Part shown: piece by piece, positions 17,371-24,282 of the stretch | Numbering within the stretch: the stretch's first letter is position 1 | How the letters are laid out: every line of letters starts with the position of its first letter | Translations under genes and position numbers: made by a program | The notes under the pieces: model-generated | The model's database searches: none | What the model was told of the DNA's origin: nothing | The model's input: only the letters and a program-made list of their open reading frames with translations | Origin: CAZVLQ01 sp964628185 | GTDB taxonomy: Bacteria; Pseudomonadota; Zetaproteobacteria; Mariprofundales; Mariprofundaceae | Assembly (NCBI GenBank): GCA_964628185.1 | Contig: CAZVLQ010000009.1 | Location: forward strand, 9,931 to 73,930 | Length of the DNA: 64,000 bases | Direction: 5' to 3'

Positions 17371-18389
17371 TGCATTCCTCCTAACATCCAGCTGACCCGT
17401 CTGGCCGTGTAATCCACGATGGGCAGTACACGATCATAATGCATGCGTTTTGGCCCGATCACCCCCAGTGTTCCAACGGTGTTTAACGGCCCCTCGTAAC
17501 GTGCCAGCACAACCGAGACCTGCTCCATATCCACCAGGGCGTGTTCGCTACCGATAAATACCCTGACGCCGTACTCCTCACGTTCAACCTGTTCAACCAG
17601 GCGCAACAATTGCCCCTTCTCTTCAAAAGTGGCCATAAGCGAACGTACTGTATCAATAACGCCGAATTCCGGCATATTGAGCAGCTGCCGCTGTCCGCTG
17701 ACGATGATGTCTTCCTGTTCCTCCATAGGGGCGTCAGCCCACCGTTTCAAGTCCGCCAGCAAACGGTGGATATGCATACGGTCCAGTTTCATTTCACGTC
17801 GCAGGCGCAGACGGGCTTCCTCCAGGCTACAGTCCTGCAACATGTCGTTCAGGCGCATGGAAAGCCGGTGCAGATCATTCCCGGCAAGCAGCGGGGGCCG
17901 CCTGAGCAGGCAATTCCGGACATCGCCGGAATCGGTCACAATCACTGCCAATATCCGTTCCGAGCTTACAGGTACGAGTTCCAGCCTGTGAATACGGTAA
18001 AAACCGGGCTCACGTACCCAGACCATGCCGGCAAAATGCGTCAGGCTGGCCAGTTCATCCGTCGCCCGTCGCAGCAAGGTCCTTTTTTCTTCCACGTCTT
18101 TCAGATGAAGGGAAACAAGCCGCTCCAGAGACTGCTGCATATCCTTGTCCATCACCATCAGGCTATCCACAAAATAGCGCAGGCCGGCATCGGTCGGTAC
18201 ACGGCCGGCCGAAGTATGTGGTGAAAACAGCAGGCCCTGCTTCTCAAGTTCGCTCATGACACTGCGAATGGACGCAGGCTTTAAGTCAATCCTGCCCTGC
18301 CGCGAAATCGTGCACGAACCCACCGGCTTGCCGGTATCAAGATAGATGCGCACAACTTCACCCAGGATTTGTTCGTGTCGTTCGTTCAA
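17367..18389 (-). CDS. hrcA: Heat-inducible transcription repressor HrcA
   Basis: A 340-residue HrcA. The N-terminal winged helix includes GKPVGSCTISRQG and the family's SHTSAGRVPT-like segment SPHTSAGRVPTDAG near 58, followed by the GAF-like dimer domain. The start is TTG at 18389, backed by GGAG about 7 bp upstream; the nearby ATG is out of frame. HrcA normally binds CIRCE (TTAGCACTC-N9-GAGTGCTAA), but no CIRCE copy is visible near any gene of this operon, so its targets, such as groESL, may lie elsewhere. Confidence 0.93.
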   Translation of the reverse strand: MNERHEQILGEVVRIYLDTGKPVGSCTISRQGRIDLKPASIRSVMSELEKQGLLFSPHTSAGRVPTDAGLRYFVDSLMVMDKDMQQSLERLVSLHLKDVEEKRTLLRRATDELASLTHFAGMVWVREPGFYRIHRLELVPVSSERILAVIVTDSGDVRNCLLRRPPLLAGNDLHRLSMRLNDMLQDCSLEEARLRLRREMKLDRMHIHRLLADLKRWADAPMEEQEDIIVSGQRQLLNMPEFGVIDTVRSLMATFEEKGQLLRLVEQVEREEYGVRVFIGSEHALVDMEQVSVVLARYEGPLNTVGTLGVIGPKRMHYDRVLPIVDYTARRVSWMLGGMH

Positions 18390-18710
18390 GCATGCTCCAA
18401 ATGCAGAAAGATAAGCCGCCGTCCGGTGTGAAAAACATGTCAGTTCAGATGTCTGTTCAGGTTTCCGGGGCGCAAGTCATACAAGCGGCGTTAACCGGCA
18501 CTCTAAAACCACAAGTGACAAGTATGTGAGATGTATCGAACCTGTCAATCCGAAGAAATCCGGGGTTTCCGTTGAGGTGGAAAAAATATTCCGGATTGTA
18601 AGTGCCGTCTGGCACATGTGAAAGGTTTTGACATCCAACCGCCGGCGCATATACTCCGCGCCTCTTGAAAAAACGGCCCGTATTGTGGCCTGGGTAATGG
18701 AGTAGCACAC
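18390..18710. promoter_or_regulatory. Divergent intergenic region hrcA / rplM with two promoters
   Basis: This 321-bp gap has no gene. Towards rplM, TTGACA at 18628-18633 and TATACT at 18650-18655 are spaced by 16 bp, a near-consensus sigma-70 promoter. Towards hrcA (minus strand), TTGACA (18548-18543) and CATACT (18526-18521) are spaced by 16 bp, a weaker candidate. The leader between 18656 and 18710 holds a GGAG-like ribosome site before the rplM ATG. No CIRCE or clear heat-shock promoter was found. Confidence 0.65.
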
Positions 18711-19139
18711 ATGCGTACCTGGACTTACCGCCCCGGCAGTATCGAGCGCGAATGGTATGTCGTCGATGCCAGCAACGCCGTGCTTGGGCGTCTGGCAACC
18801 AGAGTGGCCACCATCCTGCGCGGCAAGCACCGCCCCCAGTATACCCCGCATGCCGATTGCGGAGACCATGTGGTGATCATCAACGCGGACAAGGTGCGCG
18901 TGACCGGGCGCAAGGAAGAACAAAAACTGTATCACCGCCATACCGGTTATCCCGGTGGCCTGAAAAGCATCACGTTGAAAGCGCAGCGGCAGAAACACCC
19001 CGAGAGAGTGATCGAAGCCGCCGTCAGAGGCATGTTGCCGAAGAATTCCCTGGGACGTAAGATGTTCAAAAAAATGAAGGTTTATGCGGGTGACAAGCAT
19101 CCGCATGCAGCCCAGAACCCCAAAATTTTGAGCCTGTAG
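18711..19139 (+). CDS. rplM: 50S ribosomal protein L13
   Basis: A 142-residue L13 of normal length (MRTWTYRPGSIEREWYVVDA). The conserved GRLATRVA and GMLPKNSLGRKMFKK stretches are present. L13 is an early-assembly protein of the large subunit. It forms the usual two-gene operon with rpsI (39 bp downstream) behind a strong promoter at 18628-18655. Confidence 0.98.
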   Translation: MRTWTYRPGSIEREWYVVDASNAVLGRLATRVATILRGKHRPQYTPHADCGDHVVIINADKVRVTGRKEEQKLYHRHTGYPGGLKSITLKAQRQKHPERVIEAAVRGMLPKNSLGRKMFKKMKVYAGDKHPHAAQNPKILSL

Positions 19140-19178
19140 AGTCTCTCAACCGACTCCTGGGCTAACGAGGTAAAACCG

Positions 19179-19571
19179 ATGGCAGAATCCATATACCGCG
19201 GCACGGGGCGCCGTAAAAGCAGCGTGGCGAGGGTTGTCATTCAACCCGGAAGCGGAAAAATTGAAATCAACGGCAGAGAAGCAAACCATTATTTCCCCGT
19301 CGAGATCGTACGCCAGCATGCCCTTTCGCCATTGAGTCTGACCCAGTTATCCGGACGCCTTGATGTGCGTATCAAGGTGCACGGCGGAGGCACCAGCGGT
19401 CAGGCCGGCGCCATACGGCATGGTCTGGCTCGCGCCCTGATCGAATTTGACTCCGGCCTGCGGCCACAGGTTAAGCAGGCAGGCATGCTCACCCGCGATG
19501 CACGCAAGGTGGAGCGAAAAAAATACGGCCTGCACAAGGCCAGAAAGGCGCCGCAGTTCTCCAAGCGCTGA
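19179..19571 (+). CDS. rpsI: 30S ribosomal protein S9
   Basis: A 130-residue S9 ending in the invariant C-terminal run KAPQFSKR, whose basic tail reaches the P-site tRNA. GTGRRKSSVARV near the start and GGGTSGQAGAIRHG near 68 are diagnostic. A strong intrinsic terminator follows 25 bp after the stop. Confidence 0.98.
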   Translation: MAESIYRGTGRRKSSVARVVIQPGSGKIEINGREANHYFPVEIVRQHALSPLSLTQLSGRLDVRIKVHGGGTSGQAGAIRHGLARALIEFDSGLRPQVKQAGMLTRDARKVERKKYGLHKARKAPQFSKR

Positions 19572-19595
19572 TTTTTTAAGATTTCAGATGCTGAA

Positions 19596-19620
19596 AAGGC
19601 GGGGTTTCCCCCGCCTTTTT
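19596..19620 (+). terminator. Intrinsic terminator of rplM-rpsI
   Basis: AAGGCGGGG (19597-19605) pairs with CCCCGCCTT (about 19609-19617) across a short TTTC-type loop and runs directly into a T tract (19616-19622). It sits between rpsI and argC, so argC needs its own promoter downstream. Confidence 0.9.
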
Positions 19621-19679
19621 TGTTTATGTTCAATCCAGCCCGGTATTTACCGCCATCGGTGAATCCGTAGGATGGGGCA

Positions 19680-20714
19680 ATGAAAAAAATCCCCGTCTCT
19701 GTTTTTGGCGCCACCGGCTACGCCGGGGCGGAACTGATCCGTCTGCTGGAGACTCACCCGTATTTCAGAATCAGTCATCTGGCGTCACATTCACGGGCCG
19801 GCGGAAAACTCGTCGACGTGCTTCCCGGTACGGCAGGCGATACAGCCGACATCACACTGGCCCCTGCCGATGCGCCGTTGCCGGATGATGTGCAGCTCGT
19901 CTTTACGGCGTTGCCCCACGGCGCAGCCGCCGCAATCGTGAAGAAAGCGCTGGATGCCGGTAAAAAAGTGATTGATCTATCCGCTGATTTTCGTCACAGG
20001 GATGCGACAATCTACCGGCAGGCCTATGGACTGGACCACCCGTATCCCGAATTACTGCAAGACGCCGCATTCGGCCTGAGCGAATATGCAAGGGATGATG
20101 TGGCCAAAGCACGGCTGGTAGCCAACCCGGGATGCTATCCGACATCCACACTGTTGCCGCTGCTGCCCCTGCTCAGGGCAAGGGTGGTGGATGTGTCGCG
20201 AATCATTGTGGATTCCAAATCAGGCGCCTCCGGTGCGGGAAGGAGCGCAAAAACAGACTTGCTCTATTGCGAGATCAATGAAGATGTACGTGCCTACGGA
20301 CTTCCCCGGCACCGGCATGCCTGGGAAATGGAAGAATGGGCCGGTGTTTTTTCGGGAGAAAAGATCACGGTGCATTTCGTACCGCATATCCTGCCCATGA
20401 CGCGGGGCATGTTGACGACCTTGCACCTTGCTGGCCCTGATCCGGAATGCTGGCACGAAATTCTGGCGGAAGCCTACCGGGATGAGCCTTTTATACGGGT
20501 CATGCCCGCGGGCCGGCTTCCCTCCACCGCCTTTGTGTCCGGCAGCAACCGCTGCGATATCGGAATCGTGGTCACCGGCGATAAAACAGCCGTGATCATC
20601 AGTTGCCTGGACAACCTGATCAAGGGCGCCGCCGGGCAGGCCGTACAGAACGCCAATATCATGTTTGCCTGCCAGGAGACCATGGGCCTACCCGCGACCG
20701 CTCTCTGGCCCTGA
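19680..20714 (+). CDS. argC: N-acetyl-gamma-glutamyl-phosphate reductase
   Basis: A 344-residue ArgC, type 1. The NADP site is VFGATGYAGAELIRLL (about 8-23). The catalytic cysteine is in NPGCYPTSTLLPLLPL near residue 150. HFVPHILPMTRGML near 235 carries the conserved His region. It performs the third step of arginine synthesis. It follows the rpsI terminator and ends 32 bp before the membrane coiled-coil gene. Confidence 0.95.
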   Translation: MKKIPVSVFGATGYAGAELIRLLETHPYFRISHLASHSRAGGKLVDVLPGTAGDTADITLAPADAPLPDDVQLVFTALPHGAAAAIVKKALDAGKKVIDLSADFRHRDATIYRQAYGLDHPYPELLQDAAFGLSEYARDDVAKARLVANPGCYPTSTLLPLLPLLRARVVDVSRIIVDSKSGASGAGRSAKTDLLYCEINEDVRAYGLPRHRHAWEMEEWAGVFSGEKITVHFVPHILPMTRGMLTTLHLAGPDPECWHEILAEAYRDEPFIRVMPAGRLPSTAFVSGSNRCDIGIVVTGDKTAVIISCLDNLIKGAAGQAVQNANIMFACQETMGLPATALWP

Positions 20715-20746
20715 GCCCGACGTCCGATTCAGACTCCGGGCCGCCG

Positions 20747-21436
20747 ATGAAAAAGATATTCCGGTCGTTTCAGCTGATGCTGCTGGATCCTTCGGGCAAC
20801 AAAACCGTGCGCAGTTTCCGCATCAGGCCTGCCCTGCTTCTGTTGATTGTCCTGATGCTGCTACCGGGCGCTGCATGGATGATCTGGTTCTATACGCCAA
20901 AAAGTATTTCCACCGTCCCTTCCCGATACTATCAGCTACAACGCACCAATCAGGATTTCACGGAAAAACTGGCGGAAGCGCAGGGGGAAATTTCCCTGCG
21001 GGATGCGCAAATCAACAGTCTGAAAGCGGAACTGAAAAATGCACGGACCCGGGCTGAATCCATGCAGCAGAGAATACAGACTTATGTAAGTATCCTGGAG
21101 GCCCGCAAGGCTGTCGGCGTGCGTATTCTTCGGGCCGGTGCATCGTGGAAGGCTCCGAACGAACTGGGTTACGATATCACGCTGGTCAAAGGCGGAAATT
21201 ATCCGCGCCAGGTGAGCGGGAAATTGCGTATGGTTGCGCATGACAGTGCGGGACACAGACTCACCCTTCAACTTGGGGGGGAAGTGCCGGAGTTGCCTTA
21301 CCGCATGGAAAGCCATACCTTTCTGCGTGGGATTTATCCGTGGAACGCGGATTGGAGACCGGATCATCTTTTGATTATCCGACTTAATCAGCGAGGCAGG
21401 GAACGCGACCAAATTGATATTGAAATACGAGGATAA
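20747..21436 (+). CDS. Membrane-anchored coiled-coil protein (DUF6776-like), bactofilin partner
   Basis: A 229-residue protein. A basic N-terminus is followed by one transmembrane helix (about 28-48), a periplasmic coiled coil (about 62-105: LQRTNQDFTEKLAEAQGE and onward), and a beta-rich C-terminal domain (about 120-229). The ATG at 20747 is preferred; the frame runs upstream into argC. It stops 6 bp before the bactofilin gene. This arrangement, a single-pass protein before a bactofilin, recurs in proteobacteria, and the product may tether bactofilin filaments to the envelope. That role is inference. Confidence 0.7.
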   Translation: MKKIFRSFQLMLLDPSGNKTVRSFRIRPALLLLIVLMLLPGAAWMIWFYTPKSISTVPSRYYQLQRTNQDFTEKLAEAQGEISLRDAQINSLKAELKNARTRAESMQQRIQTYVSILEARKAVGVRILRAGASWKAPNELGYDITLVKGGNYPRQVSGKLRMVAHDSAGHRLTLQLGGEVPELPYRMESHTFLRGIYPWNADWRPDHLLIIRLNQRGRERDQIDIEIRG

Positions 21437-21442
21437 ACAGGT

Positions 21443-21892
21443 ATGAGACGAAACAAACTTTCAAACCGGGGCAATACCGACAGCCACAACATCGACACGC
21501 TGATCGGCGAACACGCGCATTTTCACGGGGAACTGAACTTTGAAGGTGCGGTACGCATTGACGGAAAATTTGAGGGAAACATTCGCTCGCACAACGACGG
21601 CACCCTGATCGTGAGTGAAACAGCACTTATCGAGGGTGAAGTGGATGTACCGTGCCTGATCCTGCACGGTGCCATCCGTGGCAATGTCCGTGCCGGAAAA
21701 AGCCTTCAAATCAGCACAACAGGCCGGCTTAACGGTGATGTCGAGTATGCCATGATCGCCCTGGCGGAAGGCGCCGCCGTCAATGGCCGCTGCACCCGGA
21801 TCGAAGACAAGGAGCACGTCAGACAGGCCCCAAGAGTAAAGGTGGCGGCGGCAAATGATGCAAAACCATCACCCCAGGCCGCTTCGGGCTAG
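21443..21892 (+). CDS. Bactofilin (polymer-forming cytoskeletal protein)
   Basis: A 149-residue bactofilin. The central right-handed beta-helix (about 18-120) is made of short repeats with the signature FEGAVRIDGKFEGNI near 33. Flexible tails flank it, with a basic/Ala-rich C-terminus. Bactofilins polymerise without nucleotide on the cytoplasmic membrane face and guide wall synthesis or curvature. It is probably co-transcribed with the membrane coiled-coil gene. Start support: GAGGATAAACAGGT before the ATG. Confidence 0.9.
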   Translation: MRRNKLSNRGNTDSHNIDTLIGEHAHFHGELNFEGAVRIDGKFEGNIRSHNDGTLIVSETALIEGEVDVPCLILHGAIRGNVRAGKSLQISTTGRLNGDVEYAMIALAEGAAVNGRCTRIEDKEHVRQAPRVKVAAANDAKPSPQAASG

Positions 21893-21913
21893 CCCGCATA
21901 TTGCACGAAGGCG
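21892..21913. repeat. Solo terminus of the MITE family
   Basis: Bases 21892-21909 (GCCCGCATATTGCACGAA) match the outer end of the element at 22421-22671. Only this single end is present, directly after the bactofilin stop and 11 bp before the next ATG. Confidence 0.5.
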
Positions 21914-21923
21914 GCGCTGATCC

Positions 21924-22424
21924 ATGATTACGCCGTATCTGCACTGGCAGCCCCAAATTGAGCCCTCGGCTTTCATCGCCGCATCGTCCGAAGTGATCGG
22001 CCGCGTAAAAATCGGTGCGGATTCAAGTATCTGGCATCAATGCGTGCTGCGTGGCGATGTGCACGATATCGTCATCGGCGAACGCAGCAACATCCAGGAT
22101 CTGAGCGTTATTCATACCAGCGAGGGCGTTTCACCCTGCGTCATCGGCAACGATGTGACGGTCGGCCACCGTGTTATCCTGCATGGATGTGAAGTACAGG
22201 ACCGCTGTCTGGTCGGCATGGGCGCCATCCTCATGGATGCTTCGGTGCTCGAAAGCGGCTGTTTTCTGGGGGCGGGCTCGCTGGTCCCGGAGCACAGGGT
22301 GCTGCGTGGCGGATATTTATATGCCGGTGTTCCCGCCCGTGAACGGCGTGAGCTGACGGAGGAAGAAAACGCCTTTCTTCTCACCTCCGCCCGTCAGTAT
22401 GTTGAGCTGTCCAGAACATATTAA
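21924..22424 (+). CDS. Gamma-carbonic-anhydrase-family protein
   Basis: A 166-residue left-handed beta-helix protein of the PaaY/YrdA (gamma-CA-like) group. Hexapeptide repeats run from about 20 to 135. Metal-ligand histidines are seen in VIHTSEG, VGHRVILHGC and nearby. Catalytic activity is often absent in this subgroup, so carbonic anhydrase function is not assured. Its TAA stop is made by the first bases of the MITE inserted at 22421, so the original C-terminus may have been a few residues different. Confidence 0.85.
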   Translation: MITPYLHWQPQIEPSAFIAASSEVIGRVKIGADSSIWHQCVLRGDVHDIVIGERSNIQDLSVIHTSEGVSPCVIGNDVTVGHRVILHGCEVQDRCLVGMGAILMDASVLESGCFLGAGSLVPEHRVLRGGYLYAGVPARERRELTEEENAFLLTSARQYVELSRTY

Positions 22425-22671
22425 CCCGGATATTGCATGAGACCCGCAGCGGAAAGGAATGGAAATGTTTGACATTAACGGATTGTATTGTTTCAGGCGC
22501 CTGTTTTCGCATGACGGCCTGCGTTTTGCGGCGTCCGGCTTGTCCGGGCGCGCCGGATACGCGCTTTCGGCTGCAAACCATAGCAACGGCTATGCTTTTT
22601 GCCTGCAAGCGCGCCCCGGCATCACCTGTCCTGCGCCAGCCATCCGCAATCTCATGCAATATCCGGGTTAA
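22421..22671. mobile_element. Complete 251-bp MITE with perfect 22-bp terminal inverted repeats
   Basis: The left end (22421-22442) and right end (22650-22671) are exact reverse complements over 22 bp, starting TTAACCCGGATATTGCATGA. The interior carries no gene of its own. It contains a small palindromic stem CATAGC-AACG-GCTATG at about 22579-22594 that is shared with the degenerate copy at 12457. The ends resemble IS1380-type termini seen in other genomes, from recall only. No clear target duplication is visible. It separates the gamma-CA gene from ppx and touches both reading frames. Confidence 0.8.
22478..22671. other. Note on ppx upstream frame inside the MITE
   Basis: The ppx reading frame stays open upstream through the MITE to 22433, but that extension is encoded by the element and has no family similarity. 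It is not counted as part of the gene. Confidence 0.6.
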
Positions 22672-22675
22672 CCCG

Positions 22676-23635
22676 GTGAGTGAACTGCGGGCGGCAATTG
22701 ATATCGGCTCCAATACATTCCGGCTGCTGATTGCGGCCCCTGCTGCCGCTGAGCAATCCATACCCTGGAAAACCGTTTATTACACGCACCGCATCATCCG
22801 CCTTGGCGAGGGGTTGCATCACACGGGCAGACTTTCCGGTACCGGCATGGCGCGTGCCATCAAGGCATTGAAAGAATTCTCACGTATCATTTCAGACCAC
22901 GGCATCAGACCGGAATACACCTTTGCCGTTGCCACCGCCGCCATGCGCGAGGCATCCAACGGAGAAATGTTTCGCCGGCGCATCCGCCGGGAAGCCGGCC
23001 TGGATATCCGGGTTGTTCACGGTGATGCGGAAGCCGCTTTATCACTCGCCGGTGCGATGGCCGTGCTTCATCCGGACGTACGCAAGGATATGCTGCTGTT
23101 TGATATCGGCGGCGCCAGCACCGAATTTATCCGCGCCCGTGAGAGCCGTATGCTCGACGCAGAGAGCCGGAAGCTGGGCGTGGTTCGACTGGTGGAGGCA
23201 TTCTTGAAAAGCGATCCACCCGGCACAACGGATTACGTCGGCATGGTCCACGAAAGCCTCGCCCATCTTTCCGAAGTTGAACACCGCTGGCAAGACGGGC
23301 GTATTCCTTCGCATCTGGTTGGAACGGCCGGAACGGTAACAACGCTGGCCGCCATTCACCTGGACCTCGTGCCCTATGATGTGAAACGCATCAACAATCA
23401 TGTTATCAGCAAGGCGGCATTTTTTGCCCTGCGCGACCGCCTGCTGGAGCTTACACACGATCAGCGTCAGGCTATCCGTACCATAGAAACAGGCCGCGCC
23501 GACCTGATGGTGGCCGGACTTGCCATGATTGAGGCTATTCTGGAGCGCTGGCGACACAGGCAATTAATCGTGGTGGATGCAGGTCTGCTTGAAGGTGCCT
23601 GGCTGCAGGGCCGCCTCAATCAACTGCCAAAGTAG
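22676..23635 (+). CDS. ppx: Exopolyphosphatase / pppGpp phosphatase family protein
   Basis: A 319-residue Ppx/GppA protein of the short form (catalytic core only, without the C-terminal HD-like half). The phosphate loop is AAIDIGSNTFRLLI (about 6-19). The second phosphate motif is LLFDIGGASTEFI near 141, and GTAGTVTTLAA near 218 is conserved. It could act on polyphosphate or pppGpp; the sequence does not decide. The GTG at 22676, 4 bp after the MITE end, gives the family's N-terminus. Its own ribosome site and promoter have probably been displaced by the insertion. The 3' end overlaps the convergent acyltransferase gene by 16 bp. Confidence 0.87.
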   Translation: MSELRAAIDIGSNTFRLLIAAPAAAEQSIPWKTVYYTHRIIRLGEGLHHTGRLSGTGMARAIKALKEFSRIISDHGIRPEYTFAVATAAMREASNGEMFRRRIRREAGLDIRVVHGDAEAALSLAGAMAVLHPDVRKDMLLFDIGGASTEFIRARESRMLDAESRKLGVVRLVEAFLKSDPPGTTDYVGMVHESLAHLSEVEHRWQDGRIPSHLVGTAGTVTTLAAIHLDLVPYDVKRINNHVISKAAFFALRDRLLELTHDQRQAIRTIETGRADLMVAGLAMIEAILERWRHRQLIVVDAGLLEGAWLQGRLNQLPK

Positions 23636-24282
23636 GTGTCCGCCGTCCGCCGGGCGGCATCCATGCCCGCCTGCACCTTTGCCAGCGCTTCTTCGAGCCG
23701 TTCATTCGGCAAGACGGCTACAGGCTCGCCAAACACGAACACTCCCCTGGAGAACGGCTTCGGAATGTAGAAGCGATCCCAGGAATTGATCCGCCAGCAG
23801 CGGCTGGCGGCAAAGCATACGGGCACCACGGGCAGGCCGGTTTTCATGGCAAGCTGGATACTTCCTTTCGTGACCTGTTCGCGAGGCCCTTTTGGCCCGT
23901 CCGGCGTAATACCGAGATTACAATGCTCTTTTTTAACCGAACGGATCATTTTCAGCATGGCCTTCGCACCACCGCGGGTACTGGAACCCCGCACCGTCCT
24001 GATTCCCAGTAAATGCATGGTGTCCGCAATAAATGCTCCGTCACGGTGCTCCGAGATAAGCATGTAGCCGTAAAATCTGCGTTGCTTGTAACCCAAAAGT
24101 GTTCGCCGGAAGGGATACGGCATCAGCAGCATGCGTGCATGCCAGAATGCATAGAGATGCCGTTCTCCCTGTAAGTTTGAATATGGCCTGCCCACCCATT
24201 GCCAGCGGATTGTGCCTGCGAGAAACAGGTAAACCAGGCGAATAAGTTGGGGTACGAGCCGGCAAACCAGGCGGTCAATCAT
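23620..24282 (-). CDS. DUF374 lysophospholipid acyltransferase-family protein
   Basis: A 220-residue LPLAT-fold protein of the DUF374 group. It has FWHARML (about 46-52) in place of the usual HxxxxD, RGSSTRGG near 99, and TPDGPKGPR near 124, the DUF374 signature. Members are linked to lipid A or lipoprotein acyl handling, and the precise substrate is unknown. Its ATG overlaps the msbA stop by 4 bp, so it is the last gene of the polysaccharide/lipid run. Its 3' end overlaps convergent ppx by 16 bp. Confidence 0.82.
   Translation of the reverse strand: MIDRLVCRLVPQLIRLVYLFLAGTIRWQWVGRPYSNLQGERHLYAFWHARMLLMPYPFRRTLLGYKQRRFYGYMLISEHRDGAFIADTMHLLGIRTVRGSSTRGGAKAMLKMIRSVKKEHCNLGITPDGPKGPREQVTKGSIQLAMKTGLPVVPVCFAASRCWRINSWDRFYIPKPFSRGVFVFGEPVAVLPNERLEEALAKVQAGMDAARRTADTYFGS

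Noticed and set aside
18496..18510. A GCACTCTAA-like half site near hrcA that could belong to a CIRCE
   Set aside because: Only one half is present and the mirrored half at the 9-bp spacing is absent.
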